A DNA stretch of 64,000 nucleotides, from NCBI RefSeq assembly GCF_010811875.1, contig NZ_VKHP01000011.1:17707-81706 (forward strand), in the 5' to 3' direction. Below are positions 18,207 through 26,437 of this stretch, one piece after another (within the stretch, counting starts at the first letter, position 1; every line of letters starts with the position of its first letter). Source of the stretch: Bradyrhizobium uaiense. Lineage in GTDB: Bacteria; Pseudomonadota; Alphaproteobacteria; Rhizobiales; Xanthobacteraceae. The position numbers and the translations under genes were made by a program. The notes below the pieces were generated by a model. That model was not told the origin of the DNA. It saw only the letters and a program-made list of their open reading frames with translations, and ran no database searches.

Positions 18207-18258
18207 GGACAGCTGCTGTTTCATGACCTGAAGGTCATAGGTTCTAATCCCATCCCCC
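18207..18258 (+). pseudogene. Remnant resembling the 3' half of tRNA-fMet
   Basis: From 18221 the sequence TCATGACCTGAAGGTCATAG followed by GTTCTAATCCCATCCCCC follows the 3' half of an alphaproteobacterial initiator tRNA (TCATAACCTGAAGGTC, then GTTCAAATCC and CCCCGCAACCA) with several substitutions. The CCA end and the 5' half are lost. It is most simply an old attachment-site scar or a decayed tRNA carried by an element. Confidence 0.55.
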
Positions 18259-18294
18259 AATAAGGGGCTGTAAGAAAAGCAAAAAATCAAAGGC

Positions 18295-18316
18295 CCGCTC
18301 TTCGGGGCGGCTTTTT
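18295..18316 (+). terminator. Intrinsic terminator
   Basis: CCGCTC-TTCG-GGGCGG forms a 6-bp stem with a UUCG tetraloop and is followed by CTTTTTGTTTGTTT. It is a textbook factor-independent terminator shortly behind the tRNA-fMet-like remnant, as expected behind a once-functional tRNA or a small RNA. Confidence 0.75.
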
Positions 18317-18366
18317 GTTTGTTTGGAATCGCCACCGAGTCGCCACGGCGATACCGATGCCGTACT

Positions 18367-18394
18367 GCGGGTTCGAATCCTGCTCGCTCCTCCA
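18367..18394 (+). pseudogene. Isolated tRNA T-arm and acceptor 3' end
   Basis: GCGGG-TTCGAAT-CCTGC forms a T-arm, followed by TCGCTCC, T and CCA. The upstream sequence does not complete a cloverleaf. The end differs from both the tRNA-Lys and the 15.9-kb fragments, so it marks yet another tRNA used as an integration target. Amino acid unassigned (T73 fits Gly or Cys type). Confidence 0.55.
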
Positions 18395-19415
18395 CTTTGC
18401 CCCGACATTTCGTACTTCGAAACGGAGACAGGTCCGAAAACTCGGCCGTTTTCGTCAATCTTTATGCCCTGGAGAATGCCGGCCGTACTAAAAACAATCG
18501 ACGAATGGGGCTGGAGAACGCGTTTTTCTCCGAATCCTAGAACATCGGGAATTGGTACAGTACGGCATTCTCGCGAAAAACAAGGCCCTCTTGGGGGCCG
18601 GTTTTGAATCTCTCTCCCTCAATCAACAGTCTAGGAAAACCCTGGGTTAGGTGCCTGCAGTTCTGCGATGAGCGGGAGCCCTGCAAGCCGGAGCCTGGCC
18701 CTGTCGCCCAGTACGGCTGAAGACCACTTTCTGCTTTCAAGCGTCGGATCGCTTTAAATCCCTACGCAGAACGCGACTGGTCCGATCACGATGGGAGCCC
18801 CTGTGAAGCCGCTCTGGGGGGCGCTTGCCTGAGGCTAGCGGTCCGACGTTTTAGTCGAACCGCCGGGGTAAACGAAGAATGGCGTCACTTAAGGCGCCGA
18901 AGGTTCGGACTGGTTCGCTGTTGCTGGAAATAGAGCGCCATGTAGTCGCCGTCTGAATGCGAAGGATCGAACCTGAGTCATCCTCCGATGACACCATTGT
19001 TATTGACGCCAAATTCGCTCGCTGACGAATATTGAGTGCGGCCTAACGAGTCACCACGATGTGCAAGATGGCATGCTGGCGCTGAAGGTGACGTCCGCTT
19101 GCGATGTTGCAGCAAGATTCAGAGATTACCGGAGGGTTGGGGGAAACCGCGAGTCGCCGCCCACGAGGTGATGTCATGCTAGAGACCCTAGTTAGGATAT
19201 CGGCCGGGATGCTCGGTAAGTCAGGCTCAAGCGCTACTCCGGGAGAAGTGCCGCTTGGGGCAATCCAGGCGAGCGATGCGGGCAGACCCTTGCAATGCGG
19301 CTCACAAAGAAGCCAGTCTCTCAAAGACTTGGCTCCGGCCGGCAGCGCTACGTCGTAGATGCCCAGCTCGCAACCTCGCCAGATAGTAGGGTAAGGGGCT
19401 CAGAACCCTAAATGG

Positions 19416-19889
19416 TCACTCGTTGGAGCCAACGCCCGACGAACCAAAGCCGCGATCTCCGCGCCCTTGATCGGGCGAGAACTCATTGATCATCTCGTAT
19501 TCCGGTCGGAGGAACGGGAGGAAGATCATCTGTGCAATTCGATCTCCTGGCCGAACAAAGATCGAAGGTCTATCCGGAGGATTACGATTCCAAGCAGAGA
19601 TCATGCAGGCGCCCTTATAATCCGGATCGATCACACCTATCGAATTCCCCAGAACAAGCCCTTCGCTATGTGCCAGACCAGAGCGCGGTACAATGACAGC
19701 AAAGACACGCTCGTCGGGGATGTTCAATGCAATGCCTGACGAAATCAGCTGGGGTGAAGCTCCAGGCTTTAGTTCGAGAACATCGGGAATGCATGCGAAC
19801 AAATCCACCCCAGCTGCCGCGCTTGAGCCGTATCGCGGAAATCCCCAGTTTTCCAGTCTTGGATCGATAACCTTTACCTGCAACTTCAT
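19416..19889 (-). CDS. dut: dUTP diphosphatase (dUTPase)
   Basis: A protein of 157 residues behind AAGGATG. All five trimeric-dUTPase motifs are visible in order: AAGVDLFA (I), PRSGLA (II), GNSIGVIDPDYKG (III, with the catalytic Asp in motif context), GDRIAQM (IV) and RGDRGFGSSG (V, the C-terminal arm with the Phe that stacks on uracil). It hydrolyses dUTP to dUMP and pyrophosphate, lowering dUTP and supplying thymidylate synthase. It is transcribed away from the phosphoribosyltransferase-like gene across a gap of only about 60 bases, with a ThyX gene at the other end of the cassette. As an accessory copy in a mobile element it may protect DNA or act in phage-host conflict. Confidence 0.94.
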   Translation of the reverse strand: MKLQVKVIDPRLENWGFPRYGSSAAAGVDLFACIPDVLELKPGASPQLISSGIALNIPDERVFAVIVPRSGLAHSEGLVLGNSIGVIDPDYKGACMISAWNRNPPDRPSIFVRPGDRIAQMIFLPFLRPEYEMINEFSPDQGRGDRGFGSSGVGSNE

Positions 19890-19952
19890 GGAGCATCCTT
19901 TCGAGAGTACGCGGAAAGTGTATTATCGATGGGCACCCGAAGAGATTCTGCA

Positions 19953-20876
19953 ATGGCCATTTCTGCCCCCTCATTTGATCAGGGCTTGATACTAGAGAAG
20001 TGCAAGAACCATCTTGATTTTCAGCTTTGGCCGATCGAGATGGAAGCTCAGATCGAGCCTTGGCTGGCTAACTTCCTGCCAGATGAGAAGGAGCATGCCT
20101 ATCATCTTCTCAACTCCTTCTTGTTCTTTTCCGAGCGGATGACGAAGCAACTTTTTTTGTCAGCCGTAAACGATCTCAGCGTGCGCATCCGGAAACCCGG
20201 GAGAACAATGAGCGGCGAGAGATCGGCCTGGCGGTCGTTGTTCGACAGTATACTCGTCACGCAGGTCACCGGTGAAGCGCCAAATCCCACCGACAGTGGG
20301 AATCTTTTCTCGCGATACGCTAGGGACTTTCTTGGATTTGATGAGGCGCAGATCCTTTCGAACGACGAGGTTCTCCGAGTTTTGCTATCGAATAACCCGC
20401 GTCCCGTTATTTTTGTCGATGATTTCGCAGGATCAGGCAATCAGTTTGCGCGAATGTGGAAAAGAAAGCATCAGATCGGCTCGCTCCATATGTCGTTTGC
20501 GATGTACGCGTCTAAGCAGCGTGGCGGTTTCTTTGGGTATTGTCCCGCCCTATGCACCCAGTATGGAGCGGAGAACATTGCCAAGGAATGCCCAGAAGTA
20601 ATCGTTTCGCCCGGCAATCTTCTGACGCCCCAATATAGCGCGATCGCCCCAGACTCGATCATTTGGCCTGACCATCTCCGGCAAAACGCCAGCGAGTTTC
20701 TACGTAAAGCGAGCGCCCGTGCAGGTATCCCGGAGGCGGGGGGCTCTGAAGACGATTGGCGTGGCTTCCACAAGTTGGGTCTCTGCATCGCGTTTCACCA
20801 TGGCATGCCAGACGCGTCTTTGCCTCTATTCAAATGGCAGCAGAACGGATGGGCGCCCCTTGTGAGGTACTCATGA
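19953..20876 (+). CDS. Phosphoribosyltransferase-like protein of a putative conflict cassette
   Basis: 307 residues from ATG 19953 (an in-frame ATG at 19929 is possible, but a TATTAT -10-like box lies at about 19920, which favours the later start). The segment RPVIFVDDFAGSGNQFARMW (about residues 151-170) matches the PRPP-binding loop of type I phosphoribosyltransferases (two acidic residues then a small-residue loop). The rest is unlike biosynthetic enzymes and has a long helical N-terminal region. Such divergent proteins occur beside ORC/CDC6-like ATPases in predicted prokaryotic conflict systems. The stop overlaps the ATPase start (ATGA), so they are translationally coupled. Function is inferred; it might modify or cleave nucleotides. 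Confidence 0.75.
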   Translation: MAISAPSFDQGLILEKCKNHLDFQLWPIEMEAQIEPWLANFLPDEKEHAYHLLNSFLFFSERMTKQLFLSAVNDLSVRIRKPGRTMSGERSAWRSLFDSILVTQVTGEAPNPTDSGNLFSRYARDFLGFDEAQILSNDEVLRVLLSNNPRPVIFVDDFAGSGNQFARMWKRKHQIGSLHMSFAMYASKQRGGFFGYCPALCTQYGAENIAKECPEVIVSPGNLLTPQYSAIAPDSIIWPDHLRQNASEFLRKASARAGIPEAGGSEDDWRGFHKLGLCIAFHHGMPDASLPLFKWQQNGWAPLVRYS

Positions 20877-22747
20877 CTATTGACCGGCCTCAGCCCGTCG
20901 AACAACTAAGTCAGCTGTTTGGGAACTATCGCGCCGAATGGCTGCGTGAGCGCATCTTCGATCTTTTCACCACGCCGGCTTACTTCCCAGAACTCGAAAC
21001 TCGCAGCCCATGTGTCCTGGTGGGAGGAAGAGGCACTGGAAAGACCACCGTATTGCGCTCGCTTTCTTACGAAGGTCGCGCGGCTTTATCCGAAAAGGAA
21101 GGCTCTCCTGCTTCTCAGTGGAACTATTACGGTCTTTACTATCGTGTCGATACAAACCGTGTAACTGCTTTCCAGGGCACCGAACTACCCGAACAAACAT
21201 GGACTAAACTTTTTGGTCACTACATCAATCTGTTGCTCTGCGGACAGGTGATCCGCTTTCTCAATTGGTACGCGCTACGGTTTCCAGAGCACCCCACACT
21301 TTCTACGATGGCTTGCCAACGTGTTGCTCTGAGCCTTCGATTGGGATCAGCAGCTACAATCGTTGATTTCACGGACGAGCTAGAAACTGCTCGGCTAAAA
21401 TTCGAGGCCTTTCTAAATAACCTATCACCCGACAGCTTGCCGCCCGTTTCGATGCAGGCCGCCCCTGTGGACGAGCTTCTAAGCGCCGTCATCCAGCTAC
21501 CTCAGTTCGCCAACAAGCATTTTTTCTTCCTGATCGACGAGTTCGAAAATTTTACGGACTCTCAGCAGATCGTGATGAACACTTTCATAAAGCACTGCGG
21601 TGCTAATCACAGTTTCAAGATTGGTGTTCGAGAACTTGGGTGGCGAAAGCGATCAACCCTAAATCCAAACGAGCAGCTCAACAGTCCGGCAGATTACATC
21701 CGCATCAATATCGCTGAGAAACTGGAAGGCGAAAGGTTCGAGGAGTTCGCAGCACAAATCTGTAACCAACGTCTCGCGCAGCTGGTACTGGACGGTAGCA
21801 ATAATCCGCTCACGATCCAAGAACTCTTGCCTGGCCTTTCGGAAGAGGAGGAGGCAGAGCGCCTAGGCTTGCCGGAGCTCTTGTCAGAAAAACTCGTCTC
21901 AAAGGGGCTGGATCCTCAGTTTTTCTCAATTCAAGGCATCACGCAGCTAGAGGCGTACTTGGCGCTACTATGGGCGGAATGGAGTGACGTGGAGCTTGAT
22001 GCCATTTTGGACGAACGAACGAAAAGTCCTAAGCAATGGCGCACCCGTCTATCGAACTATCGCCACGCCCTGTTGTTCACGATTAAGAAGGGCAAGGCGG
22101 GAATTCGCAAGTATTATGCCGGGTGGCCTACCTTTGTGCAGCTTTCAGGATCGAACATTCGCTATTTGCTTGAACTCGTGGATCGCACGCTTCTCTATCA
22201 CTACGATAAGGCGGGTCAATTCGGCGCAGCCGTTAGTTGCGAGCATCAAACGATCGCGGCTCAAAATGTCGGAGCCAAAAACGTAAGTGAGTTGGAAGGC
22301 CTTTCAGTGCACGGGGCACAACTGACTAAGCTTGTGCTTGGTCTCGGGCGGATATTTCAGGTCTTGGCGTCACATCCACAAGGTCATGCTCCCGAGCAGA
22401 ATCAGTTTCATGTGACCGAACAGGGCATTCCACCGCAGGAACTCAACGACCTTTTAAGCTCTGCCGTGATGCATCTGGCCCTAGTGAGAAGCAGCGGCAC
22501 CAAGCTTGCCGACGACGCTGATATCAAGGCTTACGATTACTCGCTTCATCCGATCTTCGCTCCCTTCTTTGTTTTCAGCTATAGGAAAAAGCGAAAGTTG
22601 ACACTCACTCCGGAACGAATTCTTGGCCTCGTCAAGGAGTCGAAGTCGACCATCAAGGAAATTCTTAAAGACTATGAAGCTGAGCAGGCGTCACCCCTGC
22701 CGGAGCAACTCCGCTTGTTTGAGAAGTACTATGACCGAATTGCGTAA
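20873..22747 (+). CDS. ORC/CDC6-like AAA+ ATPase
   Basis: A protein of 624 residues starting at the ATGA overlap. Walker A VGGRGTGKTTVLRSL lies near residues 48-62 and Walker B FFFLIDEFENFTD near 217-229; the IDEFEN form is typical of ORC/CDC6-like and STAND-related AAA+ proteins used as sensors in defence and conflict loci. The C-terminal 300 residues (after about residue 320) are helical with a possible winged-helix region and no recognised enzyme motif. It probably couples ATP hydrolysis or oligomerisation to control of the neighbouring phosphoribosyltransferase-like and CARF-like proteins. It overlaps the next gene by 17 bases. Confidence 0.82.
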   Translation: MTIDRPQPVEQLSQLFGNYRAEWLRERIFDLFTTPAYFPELETRSPCVLVGGRGTGKTTVLRSLSYEGRAALSEKEGSPASQWNYYGLYYRVDTNRVTAFQGTELPEQTWTKLFGHYINLLLCGQVIRFLNWYALRFPEHPTLSTMACQRVALSLRLGSAATIVDFTDELETARLKFEAFLNNLSPDSLPPVSMQAAPVDELLSAVIQLPQFANKHFFFLIDEFENFTDSQQIVMNTFIKHCGANHSFKIGVRELGWRKRSTLNPNEQLNSPADYIRINIAEKLEGERFEEFAAQICNQRLAQLVLDGSNNPLTIQELLPGLSEEEEAERLGLPELLSEKLVSKGLDPQFFSIQGITQLEAYLALLWAEWSDVELDAILDERTKSPKQWRTRLSNYRHALLFTIKKGKAGIRKYYAGWPTFVQLSGSNIRYLLELVDRTLLYHYDKAGQFGAAVSCEHQTIAAQNVGAKNVSELEGLSVHGAQLTKLVLGLGRIFQVLASHPQGHAPEQNQFHVTEQGIPPQELNDLLSSAVMHLALVRSSGTKLADDADIKAYDYSLHPIFAPFFVFSYRKKRKLTLTPERILGLVKESKSTIKEILKDYEAEQASPLPEQLRLFEKYYDRIA

Positions 22748-23666
22748 CAGGCCGCTCTTCACGTCCACATTTGAGAACCCTGGGTCTTTTCGACCAGTTG
22801 ATGATTCCGCATACGTGTTCGGATTGTTCGAGGAAAGGAGCGAGCATATCCAATCCTGGACGTCTAGTTGCCCATCGGTGCACTTTGTAAAGATTACGAG
22901 TCAGGGGCGAACTTCGATCGAGACGGACGCGCAGGGGCTAGGATCGCTTTCACTTCGCAATCAGTCCGATCTTTCGCGACTGTTCGATCATGTACGAAAG
23001 AAGCGAATATATCTCGATATCACCGGCTTAAGCCATCACGTCTGGGCTCCGCTGGTGAGGGTAGCGCTGGATAAGAATCTCGATCTGAACGTGGTTTACG
23101 TGGAGCCAGCAAACTATAGCTACAGCCCCAGTCCTCGAAAGGGTGAGATTTTCGATCTAAGCGAAAGCATCGATGGAATAGCGCCAATTCCTCTTTTCGC
23201 GACCCTTAACGACACGGACGAAGAGAGAGTTTGCTTTATTGCTCTCTTAGGATTTGAAGGTACGCGGTTCGCTTACCTTGTGGAGCAGATCGATCCGCCG
23301 GGTGGGAAGATCGTTCCAGTAATTGGTGTGCCGGGATTCCAGTTGGAGTATCCGTTCCACGCTTATATGGGCAATCAGCCAGCTCTCGAACAAACCCGGG
23401 CATGGAGAAATGTTCACTTCGCACGCGCGAACTGTCCGTTCAGTCTGTATTACGTGCTCGAAGACATCATGCGTCGATATTCAAGCGATCACATTAAAAT
23501 CGCTCCGATAGGCACGAAGCCGCATGCCTTGGGCGCTGTCCTGCTGGCCATCACAACGACGACCCGTTCGATCGAGCTTGTTTACGATCACCCGAAGCGA
23601 AAACCTAAGCGCACTACGGGCGCTCTTCGTCTTCTCGTGTATGCCGTTTCCGATTTTGTTCGATAG
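22731..23666 (+). CDS. Unknown protein with a CARF-like Rossmann signature
   Basis: 311 residues, starting inside the end of the ATPase gene. Around residues 92-118 it reads RIYLDITGLSHHVWAPL, then ALDKNLDLNVVYVEP. This strand, DxTG loop, helix, strand pattern resembles the ligand-binding core of CARF-domain proteins (DxTGGTK-type loops in Csm6/Csx1 relatives), though the usual second Gly and the Thr-Lys are replaced. A second half (LGFEGTRFAYLVEQ, then PVIGVPGFQLEYP) may be another Rossmann-like or effector domain. No membrane segment. It is translationally coupled with the ATPase. A nucleotide-sensing role is a hypothesis. Confidence 0.6.
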   Translation: MTELRNRPLFTSTFENPGSFRPVDDSAYVFGLFEERSEHIQSWTSSCPSVHFVKITSQGRTSIETDAQGLGSLSLRNQSDLSRLFDHVRKKRIYLDITGLSHHVWAPLVRVALDKNLDLNVVYVEPANYSYSPSPRKGEIFDLSESIDGIAPIPLFATLNDTDEERVCFIALLGFEGTRFAYLVEQIDPPGGKIVPVIGVPGFQLEYPFHAYMGNQPALEQTRAWRNVHFARANCPFSLYYVLEDIMRRYSSDHIKIAPIGTKPHALGAVLLAITTTTRSIELVYDHPKRKPKRTTGALRLLVYAVSDFVR

Positions 23667-23682
23667 TTGCGTGGTCGGGTTC

Positions 23683-24822
23683 ATGGATAAGCATTACACG
23701 CCAAAAGACCTCGCGAGTGCGATCGTGCGCGACCTCGCATGTCGTGCCCCGAAACGAGCAGCCGATTTCGCGGCAGGTGAAGGGAGTCTTCTAAACGCGA
23801 TCCGCGAGAGATGGCCTAACACGCCGCTGGTGGCCACCGATCTTAGCCAATCAGCAGTGAATAAACTTAGAAAGCGTTTTCGGAACGCCAAGGCAGAGCG
23901 TTGCGATTTCCTGGATTCAACATCTCGGTCTCAGGTCGTCTCACTCAGTTCGAATCGCAAAAAATTCTCACTAATTCTTCTAAACCCGCCGTTTTCAAAT
24001 CGCGACGGCAAGACATGGCCTCAGCAAGTTGGCAGACAGGCTGTTGCCTGCAGTCGGGCTCTTGCCTTTGTGATTGCGAGCCTGCCCTACCTTTCACGCA
24101 AGGGACAAGTCGTGGCAATCTTGCCCTCTTCTTGCTTAACCAGCCAGCGCGATGCATCAGCGCGAGCTGCGATACTTGAATCGTATCATATTAGGATTCT
24201 GCGCAGTAAGAAGAATGTTCAGTTCGAAAAGTGCAGCGTTGAGGTCGTTGTCATTGCGATCTCTCGCCGCTCCGTGTCGGACGTGTCTCAGTCAGACATC
24301 AATAGGCTAGCTGCCCCAAGTGGTGATGTTACAACACAACTAGCAAAAAACTCGATCAACGCATCGATCTTTCGAGGCACGATTCCAATGTCGGGGTGCT
24401 CGACAATGCCAAAAGGCGGCATAGCGCTGGTACACACGACGGATCTAAACGAAGGATCGATCAGATTGTCCAGCCTGAGGGTCTCGGCTGAAGTATCGTC
24501 CTCAACGACTGGGCCAGCTATCCTGATGCCTCGCGTTGGGCGGCCCAATTCAAAAAAGGTCTGTTTGTACCTGTCATCTGAACGGGTCGCGCTCTCGGAC
24601 TGCATCCTTGCGGTGAAGTTCAATAGCATCGCTGCGGCAAAACTCGTTTACGCCCTTCTATCGAGTCATGAAAGGCGACTGCTCGACAGCTACGTTGGCT
24701 CTTGTGCAAAGTATCTGACGCTCGATGGGTTGCGCCTCATGCTTAATTCTCTGGGTGTCGCGACGGAAGTCTGCCGCGCCGATCAGGCCGCGACCTCAAA
24801 ACTTGTTGCTTTGGCTCAGTAG
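23683..24822 (+). CDS. N6-adenine DNA methyltransferase-like protein
   Basis: 379 residues from ATG 23683, 16 bases after the previous stop. SAM-binding motif I is [17 protein letters not shown], followed by [17 protein letters not shown] (acidic residue for the ribose), and motif IV is [16 protein letters not shown] near residue 100, the NPPF tetrad of N6-adenine methyltransferases. The C-terminal half may serve as a target-recognition region, with [19 protein letters not shown]. The N-terminus [15 protein letters not shown] resembles type I/IIG modification proteins. No nuclease partner is visible. It may mark self DNA for the cassette or be an orphan. Confidence 0.82.
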   Translation: MDKHYTPKDLASAIVRDLACRAPKRAADFAAGEGSLLNAIRERWPNTPLVATDLSQSAVNKLRKRFRNAKAERCDFLDSTSRSQVVSLSSNRKKFSLILLNPPFSNRDGKTWPQQVGRQAVACSRALAFVIASLPYLSRKGQVVAILPSSCLTSQRDASARAAILESYHIRILRSKKNVQFEKCSVEVVVIAISRRSVSDVSQSDINRLAAPSGDVTTQLAKNSINASIFRGTIPMSGCSTMPKGGIALVHTTDLNEGSIRLSSLRVSAEVSSSTTGPAILMPRVGRPNSKKVCLYLSSERVALSDCILAVKFNSIAAAKLVYALLSSHERRLLDSYVGSCAKYLTLDGLRLMLNSLGVATEVCRADQAATSKLVALAQ

Positions 24823-24833
24823 CGGAGTTCGCT

Positions 24834-25745
24834 GTGGTAAACAAAGGTGCCAAGCCGGGAAGCGCGACGCGTCGTCCGACTGTCGAAGCCTTAGAGGTGC
24901 TGCTCCAGGAGCCAATTAAGGTCTTGGATCACGGCTTCATCAGGGTGGTCGACTACATGGGCGACGACAAGGCAATCGTCGACGCTGCGCGAGTCTCATA
25001 CGGTCGAGGCACAAAGACGGCGAGCGAGGATCGCGCGTTAATCCACTATCTCATGCGTCACCACCACACTACTCCTTTTGAGATGGCGGAAATAAAATTT
25101 CACATCAAGCTTCCGATCTTTGTTGCGCGACAGTGGATTCGGCATCGGACAGCGAGCGTCAACGAATATTCAGCGCGATATTCGATTCTCGACAAAGAAT
25201 TTTATCTCCCAACCGAGGACCAGCTGGCTTCTCAGTCGGACGAAAATCGACAGGGTCGAGGCAAAACGCTTTCGTCAACCGAGTCAGCGCAAGTGTTGGG
25301 CATTCTGCGACAGGATGCCGAGCGAAATTATGAACACTACGAATGGATGCTGAATGCCGACTCGAAGGATGGGAATAGAGCAGGCATCGCTCGTGAGCTT
25401 GCAAGAATTAATCTTACGCTAAACACCTACACGCAGTGGTACTGGAAAATCGATCTACACAATCTTCTGCATTTTCTGCGACTGCGGGTCGATCGACATG
25501 CGCAGAGTGAAATCAGACAGTACGCTCGCCAAATGCTTACAGTCGTACAAGCGTGGGTTCCTCAGACTTACGAGGCCTTCGTTGAGCATCGACTCGAAGC
25601 AATCAACCTATCAAGAACTGCGACTAGCGTTGTCAGGCGCATGATTAAGGGAGAACAAGTTACTCAGTCGAACAGCGGGCTATCTAAACGCGAATGGCTG
25701 GATCTTTTGGCCGGTCTTGCAATAGCGCCTGAAGATGATCGCTAA
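24834..25745 (+). CDS. thyX: Flavin-dependent thymidylate synthase ThyX
   Basis: 303 residues from GTG 24834, 11 bases after the methyltransferase. The ThyX signature [11 protein letters not shown] (RHRX7S) lies near residues 102-112, preceded by [20 protein letters not shown], and the C-terminal part contains [20 protein letters not shown], typical of FAD/dUMP binding. It converts dUMP to dTMP using methylene-tetrahydrofolate and NADPH. With the dUTPase gene at the opposite end, the cassette encodes both steps dUTP to dUMP to dTMP. An island-borne copy may be redundant with a chromosomal enzyme or act on a modified base; the sequence does not decide. Confidence 0.95.
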   Translation: MVNKGAKPGSATRRPTVEALEVLLQEPIKVLDHGFIRVVDYMGDDKAIVDAARVSYGRGTKTASEDRALIHYLMRHHHTTPFEMAEIKFHIKLPIFVARQWIRHRTASVNEYSARYSILDKEFYLPTEDQLASQSDENRQGRGKTLSSTESAQVLGILRQDAERNYEHYEWMLNADSKDGNRAGIARELARINLTLNTYTQWYWKIDLHNLLHFLRLRVDRHAQSEIRQYARQMLTVVQAWVPQTYEAFVEHRLEAINLSRTATSVVRRMIKGEQVTQSNSGLSKREWLDLLAGLAIAPEDDR

Positions 25746-26206
25746 GGATCAAGCAGCCTGCACCAGTCACTTTTCTGTGTAACGCCGTTGATTCGGTGGA
25801 AAGAAAGTGCAAAGGCGATGTTGGTCTGGCCAGCCGATCCTTTCCTGGGCACCTGTGGATGCTGGTTCCATAACATTCGATGGACGAATCCGAGTACGCC
25901 GCTTATTGCGCCAGCGAAGACCTCAATCGGGCGGTGACGAGCGCGACCGCCACAGTTGTCTTGTCGCGCCGCCTGCGCTGACGTGAGGACGCGCGCCACG
26001 TCCAGATGGACGCAGCATTCTAGGATAGGGGTCTGACGTCCCAAGCGGCCCGAAAGTTTGGCAGCTTACGGCCCCCTTATGACATCTAACAACGTCTTAC
26101 GAGCCATTCCCAACGGGTAGGCGTAAGTGTGATGCCGTGGAATACGGACGGCGGCCAATCGTCGCTAGACTACTAGATCTGGGGTGTAAGCGCCGGGTGC
26201 TGCACC
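25746..26206. other. Intergenic region after thyX
   Basis: No gene recognised over about 460 bases; a minus-strand open frame here lacks a ribosome site and family features. It marks the boundary between the lower-G+C cassette and the signalling genes. Confidence 0.45.
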
Positions 26207-26437
26207 ATGGAAGCCATGGCGAAGATCAGCGACGTCGTATATGCTGCCAGCGTTGATAAAGCGGGCGGTAGCGACCACTCGCACAGTTCCGACGGTCACC
26301 TCGACCTAAAACTGGCAATGGCCTGCGAAGTCAGTGTTGCTGCCAAATCGGAGCAAATGATTGTGGACGGCGGGTTTGGCTGTTTCTGCAATCGACTCGC
26401 GAGCCGGATTTCACTGGAAACCGGAGTGCGGCGGTGA
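26207..26437 (+). pseudogene. Decayed N-terminal fragment of an Ohr/OsmC-type peroxidase
   Basis: The 76-codon frame reads DVVYAASVDKAGGSDHSHSS then DGHLDLKLAMACE. This follows the start of organic hydroperoxide resistance proteins (YTA-x-x-T-x-GGRDG-x-x-x-SSDG-x-LD-x-KLS), and EQMIVDGGFGCFCNRL follows the EQLFAAGYAACF peroxidatic-Cys helix. The second catalytic Cys region is missing because the frame ends as the kinase gene begins (TGA inside GGTGAG). It is therefore a truncated, presumably inactive relic. Confidence 0.6.

Larger units (their letters stand above)
18146..19415. other. Long gene-poor stretch with tRNA remnants
   Basis: About 1.27 kb without a convincing gene. The left third contains the tRNA-fMet-like remnant, a strong terminator and a second tRNA 3' end. 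The remaining 1 kb (18.40-19.42 kb) shows only short open frames with no ribosome sites and no family signature. It is probably debris from earlier integrations. An unrecognised non-coding RNA cannot be excluded. Confidence 0.5.

Noticed and set aside
18201..18458. Minus-strand frame EERAGFEPAVRHR...
   Set aside because: A well-known type of false frame produced by reading tRNA ends backwards; the sequence is the tRNA remnants described above.
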